A DNA stretch of 64,000 nt from NCBI GenBank assembly GCA_017407995.1, contig JAFQVM010000014.1, positions 112,711 through 176,710 of the forward strand, written 5' to 3'. Origin of the DNA: Clostridia bacterium. Its GTDB lineage: Bacteria > Bacillota > Clostridia > Oscillospirales > Acutalibacteraceae. Shown piece by piece: positions 17,412-26,356 of this stretch. The notes below the pieces were generated by a model. That model worked only from the letters and a program-made list of their open reading frames with translations. It was not told the DNA's origin and ran no database searches. Position 1 is the stretch's first letter; every line of letters begins with the position of its first letter. Position numbers and translations under genes: made by a program.

Positions 17412-18071
17412 TTAAAGAAGCCTTGTTTCGTTAATAATCAACTCAAAGCTGCAGCCAAGTCTTGCTGCCGACTTTTTACAAAGCACCATACGCTCTAAGA
17501 AAATCTCAAAATACTCCATAACGGGACAGATATCGTTATCGATTTTCAGGCGGAGAATAATCACCTTTTCTGTTTCGTCTATCTCAAGTTCAGAGTTGAA
17601 AACCGCATAGTTTACCCTGTCATGTATGTCGGTAGTGACAGTCTTGCTGTTGCGTACTCGGCTGCGGCGGACATCACTCTTATCAGCTAAAATAAGCGCT
17701 GCGGCAATAGGACTTATCGGAGCTGCCGTTTTCTCATCGTGGTGCCCTATCGCTCCGACTATCAATGCGATATCTTTCGGATTAACCTCCATGCTGCGTA
17801 ATATATCAAAAGCCATAAGCGCTCCGCTCTGCGCATGGTCATAACGGTTTACCATATTGCCGATATCATGCATATATCCCGCTACCATAGCAAGCTCACA
17901 CTCGTGGTCACTGTATCCCAGGCGGGACAAAATCTCATACGAAAGCTTCGACACCGTTCCCGCGTGAGCAAGTCCGTGTTCAGTGTACCCTATTTCACCG
18001 AGCACTCTGTTGCCTGCGAGAATATACGTTTTCAGCTCTTCATTTTCATGAATTCTGTCATAAAGTTCCAT
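17412..18071 (-). CDS. HD-domain phosphohydrolase
   Basis: Metal-dependent phosphohydrolase of the HD superfamily, 219 residues. The metal-binding His of the helix GLAHAGTV, the HD pair in GYMHDIGN and a following GHHDEK segment are visible, then an ADKSDVRRSR segment typical of a clade of clostridial HD proteins. The C-terminal quarter is beta-rich and not assigned. The start ATG at 18071 has AAAGG eight bases upstream. Substrate unknown; similarity to YedJ or nucleotidase-type HD proteins suggests a small phosphate ester or nucleotide. Confidence 0.8.
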   Translation of the reverse strand: MELYDRIHENEELKTYILAGNRVLGEIGYTEHGLAHAGTVSKLSYEILSRLGYSDHECELAMVAGYMHDIGNMVNRYDHAQSGALMAFDILRSMEVNPKDIALIVGAIGHHDEKTAAPISPIAAALILADKSDVRRSRVRNSKTVTTDIHDRVNYAVFNSELEIDETEKVIILRLKIDNDICPVMEYFEIFLERMVLCKKSAARLGCSFELIINETRLL

Positions 18072-18193
18072 TAAAATCACCTTTCAACATCATACACAAT
18101 ACAAAAATATAATAAAAAAGTTTTTTCCTCTTTTCTTTTACATATCATATGAGTTATAATATAAAAGATAAAGTAATCAGAGGGGTGGATAAC

Positions 18194-19207
18194 ATGTCAA
18201 TTCTTGTTACCGGCGGTGCGGGATTTATCGGCTCGCACACCTGTGTTGAACTGCTCAATGCAGGGTATGATATTATTATACTCGATAATTTTGCCAACAG
18301 CAAGCCCGAAAGCCTTAAAAGAATAAAAGAGCTTACAGGCAAAGATTTTAAATTCTATGAGGCTGATATCAGAGATGCCGAAGCTCTCCAGAAAATCTTT
18401 TCAGAGAACAAAATAGAGGCTGTTATTCACTTTGCGGGACTTAAATCTGTTCCTCAGAGCATCAGCCAGCCGCTCGAATACTATGACAACAACATCGCAG
18501 GTACTGTTTGCCTTTGCGACGTCATGAGCAAAAACGGCTGTAAAAAGATGGTTTTCAGCTCCTCTGCAACGGTATACGGCAGTAAGAACCCGTCACCACT
18601 CAAAGAGGATATGCCCACAGGCGGCACAACTAACCCCTATGGCACAACCAAATATTTTATTGAGAATATTCTTAAAGACCTCTGCGTACCCGATAAGGAT
18701 TGGGGAGTTACAATCTTGCGTTACTTTAATCCCATCGGCGCACACAAGAGCGGCCGCATAGGTGAGGACCCCAACGGCATCCCCGGAAACCTTATGCCCT
18801 ATATTACTCAGGTTGCTATCGGCAAGCTGCCTCACCTCAATGTGTGCGGTAACGATTATCCGACTCCCGACGGCACAGGTGTGCGTGACTACATACACGT
18901 TGTCGACCTGGCTCTCGGCCATGTTAAGGCTCTGGAAAGACTGCTCAGAACAAACGGCTGTGAAGTTTATAACCTTGGCACAGGCAAGGGCTACAGCGTG
19001 CTTGACGTTGTCCACGCTTTTGAAAAAGCTGCCGGCATGAAAGTCAACTACAAAATAGCGCCCCGCAGGGAAGGCGATATCGCCTGTTGCTACTCCGACC
19101 CGTCAAAAGCCAAAGAGATTCTCGGTTGGGAGGCCAAATACGGCATTGAAGAGATGTGCGAGGACTCCTGGAGATGGCAGTCGCAAAACCCCAACGGGCT
19201 CAATTAA
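18194..19207 (+). CDS. galE: UDP-glucose 4-epimerase
   Basis: NAD-dependent epimerase that interconverts UDP-glucose and UDP-galactose for galactose use and surface polysaccharides. The 337 residues begin with the Rossmann loop GGAGFIG (7-13); the catalytic Ser-Tyr-Lys set appears as FSSSATVYG and NPYGTTK; RYFNPIGAH and VRDYIHVVDLA are GalE signatures. The start ATG at 18194 follows AGAGGGGTGG; the reading frame is open further upstream but without a ribosome site. A TATAAT at 18155-18160 probably serves it, with a poor -35. No other gal genes are adjacent. Confidence 0.95.
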   Translation: MSILVTGGAGFIGSHTCVELLNAGYDIIILDNFANSKPESLKRIKELTGKDFKFYEADIRDAEALQKIFSENKIEAVIHFAGLKSVPQSISQPLEYYDNNIAGTVCLCDVMSKNGCKKMVFSSSATVYGSKNPSPLKEDMPTGGTTNPYGTTKYFIENILKDLCVPDKDWGVTILRYFNPIGAHKSGRIGEDPNGIPGNLMPYITQVAIGKLPHLNVCGNDYPTPDGTGVRDYIHVVDLALGHVKALERLLRTNGCEVYNLGTGKGYSVLDVVHAFEKAAGMKVNYKIAPRREGDIACCYSDPSKAKEILGWEAKYGIEEMCEDSWRWQSQNPNGLN

Positions 19208-19248
19208 CACCGGGCAATGCCCTACTTCATTTACAGGTTGGGATATAA

Positions 19249-20499
19249 TTGGCACAATTTTTTGAAAATACACAAAAGCCTGAATCCGCTCTCCTTGTGG
19301 GAGTGGATTCGGGCGATTTTGATTGCGAAGTTTCGCTCGACGAATTAGCTGAGCTTGCAAAAACAGCCGGCGCAGAGGTTATTGCAAAGGTCACGCAAAA
19401 GCGTGAAAAGCCCGATGCCGCAACCTACATCGGTAGAGGCAGGCTCGACGAGATAAAAGACTTTTGTAAAGAAAATGAAGTAGACCTTCTTATCTTCGAT
19501 TGCGAGCTGACACCCTCTCAGCAGAGAAACATTGAGGATATTACCGATGTGCGTGTCATTGACCGCACGGAGTTGATACTCGACATTTTTGCCTTGCGGG
19601 CACGCAGCGGAGAAGGCAAGTTGCAAGTAGAACTTGCACAGCTCAAATACTCTCTGCCTCGACTTGGCGGAAAAGGCACGAGCCTTTCACGTCTTGGCGG
19701 AGGAATAGGTACAAGAGGACCGGGTGAAACAAAGCTTGAAACCGACCGCCGTCATATAAGGCGCCGAATCAAAAACCTTGAAGATAACCTTGAAGCCCTC
19801 TCACGTCGCAGAAAGCTTGCACGTACACGCCGTGAAAAAGACGGCGCTCAGACAATTGCTATTGTCGGCTACACGAATGCCGGAAAGTCAACACTTATGA
19901 ACACGCTCACAAAAGCCGGTGTTCTCGCCGAGGACAAGCTTTTTGCAACTCTCGACCCCACAGCACGTGCACTCACCCTGCCCGACGGCAGAAAAGTTAT
20001 GCTCATAGACACCGTCGGATTTATCCGCAGACTTCCTCACGGATTGGTAGAAGCGTTCAAGTCAACGCTTGAGGAGGCTGTTTCGGCAACGCTGATACTA
20101 AATGTCTGCGATGCATCGTCACCCGATTGCGCTGAGCATTTAGATGTCACTAACAGGCTTCTCGATGAGCTCGGCTGTGCGGGCAAGCCCACCATTGCGG
20201 TTTTCAATAAATGCGATATTGCACCCGACACAGGCTGGCTGACAGCAGGCCTCAGAAGTGTAAAAATCTCCGCACTCAGCGGAGAGGGACTTGATAATCT
20301 CCTCAATGAGATAGTCAAAGCGCTGCCACCGACCAGAAAAAAGGTATCACTTTTGTTACCGTACAACATGGGCTCAGATGCTGCACTTTTGAGAAATGAC
20401 GGAGCTGTTGAAGTCGAGGAATATCGCCCGGACGGACTGTTTATGACGGTTACGGCTGATATAAATTTGTTGGAGAGATATCAGGATTATATAGTGTAA
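19249..20499 (+). CDS. hflX: Ribosome-associated GTPase HflX
   Basis: GTPase that binds the large subunit and splits stalled or hibernating ribosomes, including under heat stress. The 416 residues show the HflX N-terminal domain with YIGRGRLDEI and the glycine-rich GGKGTSLSRLGGGIGTRGPGE-type linker, a short coiled coil, then the GTPase domain with G1 GYTNAGKST (207-215), G3 DTVGF and G4 NKCD. Translation appears to start at a TTG (19249), as there is no ATG before the conserved domain. The HIT gene follows with only ten bases between, so they likely share a transcript. Confidence 0.93.
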   Translation: MAQFFENTQKPESALLVGVDSGDFDCEVSLDELAELAKTAGAEVIAKVTQKREKPDAATYIGRGRLDEIKDFCKENEVDLLIFDCELTPSQQRNIEDITDVRVIDRTELILDIFALRARSGEGKLQVELAQLKYSLPRLGGKGTSLSRLGGGIGTRGPGETKLETDRRHIRRRIKNLEDNLEALSRRRKLARTRREKDGAQTIAIVGYTNAGKSTLMNTLTKAGVLAEDKLFATLDPTARALTLPDGRKVMLIDTVGFIRRLPHGLVEAFKSTLEEAVSATLILNVCDASSPDCAEHLDVTNRLLDELGCAGKPTIAVFNKCDIAPDTGWLTAGLRSVKISALSGEGLDNLLNEIVKALPPTRKKVSLLLPYNMGSDAALLRNDGAVEVEEYRPDGLFMTVTADINLLERYQDYIV

Positions 20500-20509
20500 G
20501 GTGTGGACA

Positions 20510-20980
20510 ATGAATTGTTTGATTTGTGATAGAATCAAATTAATAGAGGAAAACAATAACCCGTATTTTGTAACAGAACTCGAAACGGGCTATGTAGTCT
20601 TGGGCGACCATCAACGGTTCAAAGGATACACACTGTTTCTATGTAAGAAACATGTAACGGAACTACATCATCTTGAACATCAAAATAAAATGAAGTTTTT
20701 AGAGGAAATGTCGCTTATTGCCCAAGCAGTGCAACAAGCCTTTAACGCAGAAAAGATGAACTATGAGCTTTTAGGTAACGGCGATACTCATCTGCATTGG
20801 CACCTGTTTCCAAGAAATAGCGGTGATACACCAACAAAAGGTCCTGTCTGGTGGTTGCCCAAAGAAGAACTGTGGAATGATAAATACAGACCTTCAAAAG
20901 AGGAGTTAGATGTTCTTAAAGAAAAGCTTAAAGTTGAAATTGAAAAGCTAAAAAATAATACGATACAGTCTATCATATAA
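20510..20980 (+). CDS. HIT-family nucleotide hydrolase or transferase
   Basis: Histidine-triad protein of 156 residues, predicted to act on nucleoside 5-prime phosphoramidates or dinucleoside polyphosphates. An N-terminal CLIC pair resembles zinc-binding forms of the family, and the triad reads HLHWHLFPR, the HxHxH catalytic loop. The C-terminal 35 residues are charged and helical. The ATG at 20510 has AAGGTG upstream; a GTG three codons earlier is also possible. It lies directly behind hflX. Codon use is more A/T-rich than in hflX. Confidence 0.85.
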   Translation: MNCLICDRIKLIEENNNPYFVTELETGYVVLGDHQRFKGYTLFLCKKHVTELHHLEHQNKMKFLEEMSLIAQAVQQAFNAEKMNYELLGNGDTHLHWHLFPRNSGDTPTKGPVWWLPKEELWNDKYRPSKEELDVLKEKLKVEIEKLKNNTIQSII

Positions 20981-21283
20981 AGAAATTTTCTTTTTTGCCC
21001 TTTAAGCATTTTCTTTTTATGTGAAAAAGAAAACGCTCGCAAAAGAAAAGCACACTCAGAACTGCGTTCCGAGACCTCCCTGATAACCGCTTCACCGCAA
21101 CACGAACTTTGTGCCATACAAAAAGTTGCTCGGCACATTCGCCCGTAAACTCGCTGCCGCTCAAGCAAGTACGGTCTCGTGCGGGTTGCTTTGCAACCCG
21201 TTCCCTCGCACTACCAATTCACTTGCTTCGTTGCGGCTCAGCTTGTGGTAGTCTGTTATATGATATTAGTAACATTTATAACA
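20981..21283. other. Gene-free stretch with nested inverted repeats
   Basis: No gene is supported here. The stretch contains TTTTCTTTTT/AAAAAGAAAA arms (21009-21018, 21024-21033), an inner CGGGTTGC/GCAACCCG hairpin with a TTT loop (21182-21189, 21193-21200) and outer arms AAGCAAGT/ACTTGCTT (21163-21170, 21221-21228) extended by GCCGC/GCGGC. Together they could form a large cruciform between about 21155 and 21240. Base composition is richer in G and C than flanking spacers. It has the look of a decayed non-autonomous repeat element, but no second copy is seen in this window. Confidence 0.55.
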
Positions 21284-21326
21284 AACAGCGACATCAACTG
21301 TAGTTGATGTCGCTGTTGATTTTTAT
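21284..21326 (+). terminator. Terminator between the HIT and DUF1846 genes
   Basis: Sixteen-base perfect stem (21284-21299 against 21302-21317) with a two-base loop, followed by GATTTTTATTT on the plus strand. The minus side is also T-rich, so it may serve both converging genes. Confidence 0.8.
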
Positions 21327-22807
21327 TTATGATAAAGCTTCTTTATCTGATAGTGCGGTTCGCAGGTGAGGTTTATACCTAACTTACGGTAAACATCCGC
21401 ATCTACGGGTGAGAGTATGACGCTCGAATGAGCTTCACATCCTCTGAGTAACGGCAGACTGTCAACCGCTTTTTTAGCCGCATCGTTCTGGGTTGCGCTG
21501 ATTGAAAGTGCCACGAGCACCTCATCAGTGTGCAGTCGAGGATTCTTGTTGCCGAGAACGCCTGTCTTTAATGCCTGAATAGGCTCGATAACGCTCGGGT
21601 CTATAAGCAACTGTTCCTTTGGTTGGCCGCTTATAAGCTTGACGGCGTTGAGAAGTGCTGCGGAGCTGGCTCCAAGCAGAGCACTTGTTTTACCCGTAAT
21701 TATTCTGCCGTCCGTTAACTCAATCGCCACAGCAGGATTTTCGGTTTCTTTTGCACGGTCAAGTGCAGGACGTACACATCTTCTGTATTCTTCTGTTATA
21801 CCTGCCTGATTCATCAGACTTTCAATCTTCTGTATCTCCCCGTCGCCGGAAAGACCCTTGCGCCTGTCACACATAGCCGCAAAGTAACGTCTGACAATTT
21901 CATTGAGCGAAGCATCCTTTGCCGCATCTTCGTCGACTATGCAGTAGCCCGCCATGTTGACACCCATATCGGTAGGTGATTTATACGGACTCTTGCCCTC
22001 TATCTTCTCAAAAATAGCATTTAGAACCGGAAAAACCTCAACATCTCTGTTGTAGTTGACTGTGGTTGTGCCGTAAGCCTCAAGGTGGTATGGGTCAATA
22101 ACATTTACGTCATTTAAGTCCGCAGTTGCAGCCTCGTAAGCAAGGTTTACGGGATGTTTGAGCGCAAGATTCCATATCGGGAATGTCTCAAACTTCGCAT
22201 AACCCGCCTTCACCCCACGCAGATTATCGTGGTAAAGCTGCGACAGACACGTTGCCATCTTTCCACTTCCGGGACCCGGTGCGGTGATAACGACAAGCGG
22301 GCGTTCGGTTTCTATATACTCATTTTTACCAAATCCGTTTTCGCTGACTATATGGGGAATATTATAAGGATAACCCTCTATCATATAGTGGATATAAACC
22401 TTAACTCCGAGTTCGTTTAAGCGGTTTTTAAACGCAAGCGCCGCCGGCTGACCGCTGTACTGATTGATAACTACACTGCCCACAAACAAGCCTATCGAAC
22501 GGAAAGCGTCGATAAGACGAAGCACGTCGCTGTCATAGGTTATGCCCAGGTCACGGCGAATCTTATTGTTCTCGATATCGCCGGCATTTATGACGATGAC
22601 TATTTCAACATCTGAGCCGATATTCTTAAGCATCTGAAGCTTACTATCCGGCTTAAAGCCCGGCAGTACTCGGGATGCATGATAATCGTCAAAAAGCTTG
22701 CCGCCGAACTCAAGATACAGCTTGCCGCCAAACTCCTGAATCCTCTTGCTTATCTGCTCAGACTGCTTTTTTATGTATAAGTCATTGTCAAATCCAATCT
22801 TAAACAC
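21323..22807 (-). CDS. DUF1846 family protein
   Basis: A 494-residue cytoplasmic protein that matches the DUF1846 (UPF0371) family, conserved in Firmicutes and Actinobacteria. The opening GFDNDLYIKKQ and the later TAPGPGSGKMATCLSQ segment are characteristic; the latter looks like a phosphate-binding loop but no Walker B site is clear. Family members adopt a Rossmann-like fold; no activity is established. Translation seems to start at GTG (22807), six bases after GGAGGA. The gene is 39 bases downstream of the GH130 phosphorylase and probably shares its transcript, which might hint at a role around sugar phosphates, but that is only context. Confidence 0.85.
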   Translation of the reverse strand: MFKIGFDNDLYIKKQSEQISKRIQEFGGKLYLEFGGKLFDDYHASRVLPGFKPDSKLQMLKNIGSDVEIVIVINAGDIENNKIRRDLGITYDSDVLRLIDAFRSIGLFVGSVVINQYSGQPAALAFKNRLNELGVKVYIHYMIEGYPYNIPHIVSENGFGKNEYIETERPLVVITAPGPGSGKMATCLSQLYHDNLRGVKAGYAKFETFPIWNLALKHPVNLAYEAATADLNDVNVIDPYHLEAYGTTTVNYNRDVEVFPVLNAIFEKIEGKSPYKSPTDMGVNMAGYCIVDEDAAKDASLNEIVRRYFAAMCDRRKGLSGDGEIQKIESLMNQAGITEEYRRCVRPALDRAKETENPAVAIELTDGRIITGKTSALLGASSAALLNAVKLISGQPKEQLLIDPSVIEPIQALKTGVLGNKNPRLHTDEVLVALSISATQNDAAKKAVDSLPLLRGCEAHSSVILSPVDADVYRKLGINLTCEPHYQIKKLYHK

Positions 22808-22846
22808 AGTTCTTCCTCCACAGACTATTTTTCGCTGTCGTTTATT

Positions 22847-23797
22847 TTATTTATTAAGGTCATGCTCTTTAACAAAAGAAATTACCTCATCAACAGTAGT
22901 AAACGCAAGGGCTACCACCGTATCAGCACCGCCGTAGTATATCGCAATTTTTCCGCTTTCACTGTCAGCAAGAGCGGCACACGGGAACACTACGTTGGGA
23001 ACATCGCCGACACACTCATAAAGCTCATGCGGTGCAAGCAGGAAACAATCTGCTCTGTGTTTGACTATCCAAGGTTTTTCCAAATCAAGAATAGCTGCAC
23101 CCATACTGTAAGTAAAACCATTACAGCTGGTCAGAACACCGTGATAGAACATCAGCCAGCCCTCGTCGGTCTCTATAGGAGTCGGACCCGCTCCGACCTT
23201 TGTCATCTCCCAGTTTTTCTGCGGTGACATGACGAACCTGTGCTTGCCCCAGTATGTCAAATCCTTGCTATGACTCAAAAATATATCTCCGTAAGGAGTG
23301 TGTCCTCTGTCACACGGACGGATAAGAAGCAAAAATTCATCGTTAACTTTTCTCGGAAACAAAACTCCGTTTCTCGCCACAGGATAACACGCATCTTCAA
23401 GCTGTGTCCAATTCTCAAAATCAGTAGTATATGCTATGCCGATAGTTGTTCCGTGAGGAGTGAGATTCACCCACGAAAGATAGTACTTACCGTCAATCTC
23501 GCAAAGGCGGGGGTCATAGCCTCTGAAAATAACCTTTTCTTTAAGCTCCCAGTTGACAGCATCCTTGCTGTATCCCACTACAAGAGTATGGTCTCTGCAG
23601 ATATCGTCCACTCTGAAAACTCCTGCAAAACCGTCTTTGTACGGTACAACTGCTGAGTTGAAAATGCTGTTTGCTCCAAAAAGATTGTCCCTCGTGATAA
23701 CAGGGTTACCGCTGTAACGCCATACAGGATACTTATATCCTTCAGGTTTTTCCTGCCACGGAATATTAGGAATTGCCGCACCTATTATCTTTGACAT
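22847..23797 (-). CDS. GH130 glycoside phosphorylase (mannoside phosphorylase type)
   Basis: Inverting phosphorylase of family GH130 that cleaves beta-mannosides with inorganic phosphate to give mannose 1-phosphate. The 316 residues fold as a five-bladed propeller; segments GVFRVD, YDPRLCEIDGKYY, ARNGVLFPRK, KVGAGPTPIETDEGW, FYHGV and YYGGAD match the family, including the phosphate-binding Arg/Lys/His residues and the acid Asp in the FRVD region. No signal peptide, so it works on imported mannobiose, mannooligosaccharides or mannosyl-N-acetylglucosamine. The precise substrate cannot be told from sequence. It has its own promoter (23833-23861) and an AGGAGGG-type ribosome site. Confidence 0.9.
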   Translation of the reverse strand: MSKIIGAAIPNIPWQEKPEGYKYPVWRYSGNPVITRDNLFGANSIFNSAVVPYKDGFAGVFRVDDICRDHTLVVGYSKDAVNWELKEKVIFRGYDPRLCEIDGKYYLSWVNLTPHGTTIGIAYTTDFENWTQLEDACYPVARNGVLFPRKVNDEFLLLIRPCDRGHTPYGDIFLSHSKDLTYWGKHRFVMSPQKNWEMTKVGAGPTPIETDEGWLMFYHGVLTSCNGFTYSMGAAILDLEKPWIVKHRADCFLLAPHELYECVGDVPNVVFPCAALADSESGKIAIYYGGADTVVALAFTTVDEVISFVKEHDLNK

Positions 23798-23832
23798 AAC
23801 AGCCCTCCGCCAAATTTATTTATATCTAATTT

Positions 23833-23861
23833 ATTATACAGTAAAAGCAAACCGATTTCAA
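23833..23861 (-). promoter_or_regulatory. Promoter of the GH130-DUF1846 pair
   Basis: TTGAAA (23861-23856) and TATAAT (23838-23833) on the minus strand with a 17-base spacer, 36 bases before the GH130 start codon. Confidence 0.75.
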
Positions 23862-23954
23862 CATTCGAAACAGCTTTTTATGATGTATTTTTTTGTTTTA
23901 TAGCTCGTGTCAAAGCTATAACATATTACAGCCTTGACCGTTGCAGCTACTGTA

Positions 23955-23997
23955 AAAAAGCAAAAACGGAAAACCCGCTAAAAGGTTTTCCGTTTTT
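23955..23997 (-). terminator. Terminator after the zinc-ribbon membrane protein gene
   Basis: Fourteen-base stem (23962-23975 against 23984-23997) with T-rich flank on the minus strand, 18 bases after the stop codon at 24016. Confidence 0.85.
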
Positions 23998-24015
23998 AGT
24001 TTTTTCTTTTTCAGA

Positions 24016-24552
24016 TTACTTGAGAATCTTAAACTTACCGACAACCGGCAGCTCCTTTGCCTTACCGTTAGCGGCATTAATAATACCGATAATTGTAAGA
24101 ACAAGGAACAAGATGCTAACAAGGCCGAGAATTGAGGCGATAAAGCCGAGATGAATAGCACCGAGAATAGCGGAAACAATTGAATAAGCTACTCCCCAGA
24201 TAACCTCTGCTATAGCCAGAACTAAGCCCTGGTTTGTATGGAAACGTGCAAACTTTGAATCTTTCGCTGCAAGAAGCGGAATTAGAACAAGCCATGAGAG
24301 ATATGCCAATATCGCCATAACCTTATTCTTATCAATGTCCTCCTGCTCAAACTCAGCCGTTGTATCCGCTGTATCGTTAAGAGCAGATATTTTTGCTGAA
24401 AAGTCGTTCTTCTGTTCGGGAGCTGCCTGCTGAGGAGCCTCCTGTGCAGGTGCTGCCTGCTCAACTGCGGGTGCTTCAGTCGGTGCGCCACAGCTGGGAC
24501 AGAATTTTGCATTCTCCTCTATTTGCGCTCCGCATTTGCCACAAAATGCCAT
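24016..24552 (-). CDS. Zinc-ribbon protein with DUF4870-like membrane domain
   Basis: A 178-residue protein with an N-terminal zinc ribbon (CGKCG then CPSCG, residues 4-19), an Ala/Gln/Pro/Glu-rich linker (about 25-55) and a membrane domain of about three or four segments (85-105, 115-140, 143-165) resembling DUF4870/Tic20-like proteins. Function unknown; such proteins are common in gut Clostridia and are thought to be membrane stress or envelope proteins. Start at 24552 has AGGAGG upstream. A second zinc-ribbon membrane protein lies immediately upstream on the same strand. Confidence 0.78.
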   Translation of the reverse strand: MAFCGKCGAQIEENAKFCPSCGAPTEAPAVEQAAPAQEAPQQAAPEQKNDFSAKISALNDTADTTAEFEQEDIDKNKVMAILAYLSWLVLIPLLAAKDSKFARFHTNQGLVLAIAEVIWGVAYSIVSAILGAIHLGFIASILGLVSILFLVLTIIGIINAANGKAKELPVVGKFKILK

Positions 24553-24665
24553 AATATTTTCCTCCTGTAAAATCATTTATTCTATCGGTGAGCTTTCGCC
24601 AGCCGGTTTGAATCTGTTGCATTGGTGTAACCAATAACTAAAAATCGCTTGTCTTTAAAATGAAC

Positions 24666-25226
24666 CTACCACACCAGATTATCGGGCAACGCAAACGATT
24701 CGTTTGATTCGCCAAAATCGCTATGTGCATCATCAAAATCACTATATGCATCGTCAAAGTCATCATAAGCATCAAGATCATTGTATGAATCTGAGATTTC
24801 ATTAATCGGAAGGCCTGTGATATCACCCACGCTTTCTGTCAGAACATCGGCAAACAATATACCGAAAGCACAAAGAATACCAACCAGAATCACTGCAATA
24901 ATCGTCCATATCAGAATCGCACGTGCAAAATTCTTTAAGCTTTTGTTTTCGGGTGCAAACGCTGTGATTATGCAGGCGATAAAACCGATAACCGGTATCG
25001 AAAACAAAAGCATTAAGCCAAAATATGCACCGATGCTTACAGTCTTGGATTGATTTGCTGCGGGCGCAAAATTCTGCTGATAAACAGGCTGAACAGATTG
25101 CTGATAAACGGGCTGCTGCACAGGCGGCGCCGCAGGCTCTGCCTTTTCAACTTTCGCTCCGCAAGAAGTACAGAATGTTACTCCGTCAGCTATTTCCTGT
25201 CCGCATGATTGACAAGATGTTGCCAT
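24666..25226 (-). CDS. Zinc-ribbon membrane protein with acidic C-terminal repeat
   Basis: A 186-residue protein: zinc ribbon CQSCG/CTSCG (residues 5-23), a linker with repeated PVYQQ units (about 38-51), two hydrophobic segments (about 66-90 and 100-130) and a tail with repeats of the type DDFDDAYSDFDDAHSDFG (about 155-172). The architecture is that of the zinc-ribbon DUF4190-like group. Function unknown. The start at 25226 follows a GGGGG site. The tail is encoded by near-repeated codons, which may expand or contract by slippage. It is not a duplicate of its neighbour: the membrane domains differ. Confidence 0.72.
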   Translation of the reverse strand: MATSCQSCGQEIADGVTFCTSCGAKVEKAEPAAPPVQQPVYQQSVQPVYQQNFAPAANQSKTVSIGAYFGLMLLFSIPVIGFIACIITAFAPENKSLKNFARAILIWTIIAVILVGILCAFGILFADVLTESVGDITGLPINEISDSYNDLDAYDDFDDAYSDFDDAHSDFGESNESFALPDNLVW

Positions 25227-25336
25227 TGTATGTATCCCCCTTTTCTCTTTTCTTCTTTTAGCTACAATAGCTACAATAACAATTATAACTATAATTACAA
25301 AAATTGCAAGCCTAACAAGTTAACAGTTCTTCACAC

Positions 25337-26281
25337 TTATAAGCTGTTAAGAATGTCAAGTACGCATTTAAGCTCCTCGGGTTTTACCTTTTCCACGGGA
25401 AGGTCATTTCTGACACAGTTCGCAAAGTAATTTATCTCATTCGCATAAGCATCGCTTTTTGGAAGATTTATGCTGCCCGTGTCACCCTCAGACTGCTGTG
25501 ACAGGTCAATTTTTTCATCGTCCCTGAGGTAGATAATCGTTTTTCCGTTTTCCCAAGCAACTACTGCGTTTTCAAACTGGAAGCGGAATTCTGCAGTAAA
25601 AGGATAGCTCGTTGAATACCACGAAGCCTCCGTGTTTATCGAGAAATCGCCGAAATCATAAACCACGCTCATATAATCCTGGTCGGGAAGCTTTGAACGG
25701 TATTGGTGCGCAACTTTCGGTGCGCCGAAGGCGTATACCATAAAGTCAAGGTCGTGGATATGCAGGTCAAAAGGAACAAGTCCGCTGCGCTTCTCGTCCA
25801 TCATCCAGCCATCCCAGCTCCAGCGGGGATAACAGCCCAACCTTGTCATTGTACCCGAAAGAAGTCTGCCGTATCTTTTTGAATCGTATATCTCTTTGAG
25901 CAGCTCATATTCAGGCCAGAATCTCAAAACCTGAGCCACCATAAATTTAACATTATTCTTCTGTGCGGCAGAGTAAACACGCTCAACATCAGCTTCTTTT
26001 AACGAAATCGGCTTTTCGCTGATTACATTTATACCACGCTCCATAGCCTTAATCGCAAAGTCTGCGTGCAAGTATGTAGGAAGACAAATGTCAAGAATAT
26101 CAAGTTCCTCGTTTTTAAGCATCTCATCAAAATCTGTGTAGCAGCGTTTATCGCTATACTTTTCCATGCGCTCTGTGCGTATATCGCAAAGAGCTACAAG
26201 TTCAGCATCCTCCATCGCCTCCCATGCGGGAATATGTGCGCCGCTTATTCCGCCAACACCTACAAGACCAACTTTAAGCAT
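25337..26281 (-). CDS. Gfo/Idh/MocA family oxidoreductase
   Basis: NAD(P)-dependent dehydrogenase, 314 residues, likely acting on a sugar, inositol or sugar acid. The N-terminal Rossmann domain has GLVGVGGISG at residues 4-13; the EKPISL segment carries the catalytic Lys characteristic of the family; the C-terminal alpha/beta domain holds a HIHDLD segment with the His residue expected in the active site. The ATG at 26281 is preceded by GAGGAGG. It appears to be transcribed alone. Substrate unknown. Confidence 0.88.
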   Translation of the reverse strand: MLKVGLVGVGGISGAHIPAWEAMEDAELVALCDIRTERMEKYSDKRCYTDFDEMLKNEELDILDICLPTYLHADFAIKAMERGINVISEKPISLKEADVERVYSAAQKNNVKFMVAQVLRFWPEYELLKEIYDSKRYGRLLSGTMTRLGCYPRWSWDGWMMDEKRSGLVPFDLHIHDLDFMVYAFGAPKVAHQYRSKLPDQDYMSVVYDFGDFSINTEASWYSTSYPFTAEFRFQFENAVVAWENGKTIIYLRDDEKIDLSQQSEGDTGSINLPKSDAYANEINYFANCVRNDLPVEKVKPEELKCVLDILNSL

Positions 26282-26356
26282 AAAAATCCTCCTCAAGGGT
26301 TTATTAAAGATACAAAAATTGTATCATAATTTATTTTGATATTCAACAAAAACAGG

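Noticed and set aside
20788-21168. Open frame on the minus strand opposite the HIT gene and following spacer
   Set aside because: It overlaps the conserved HIT coding sequence and the inverted-repeat element, has no clear ribosome site, and its product looks like translated repeat sequence.
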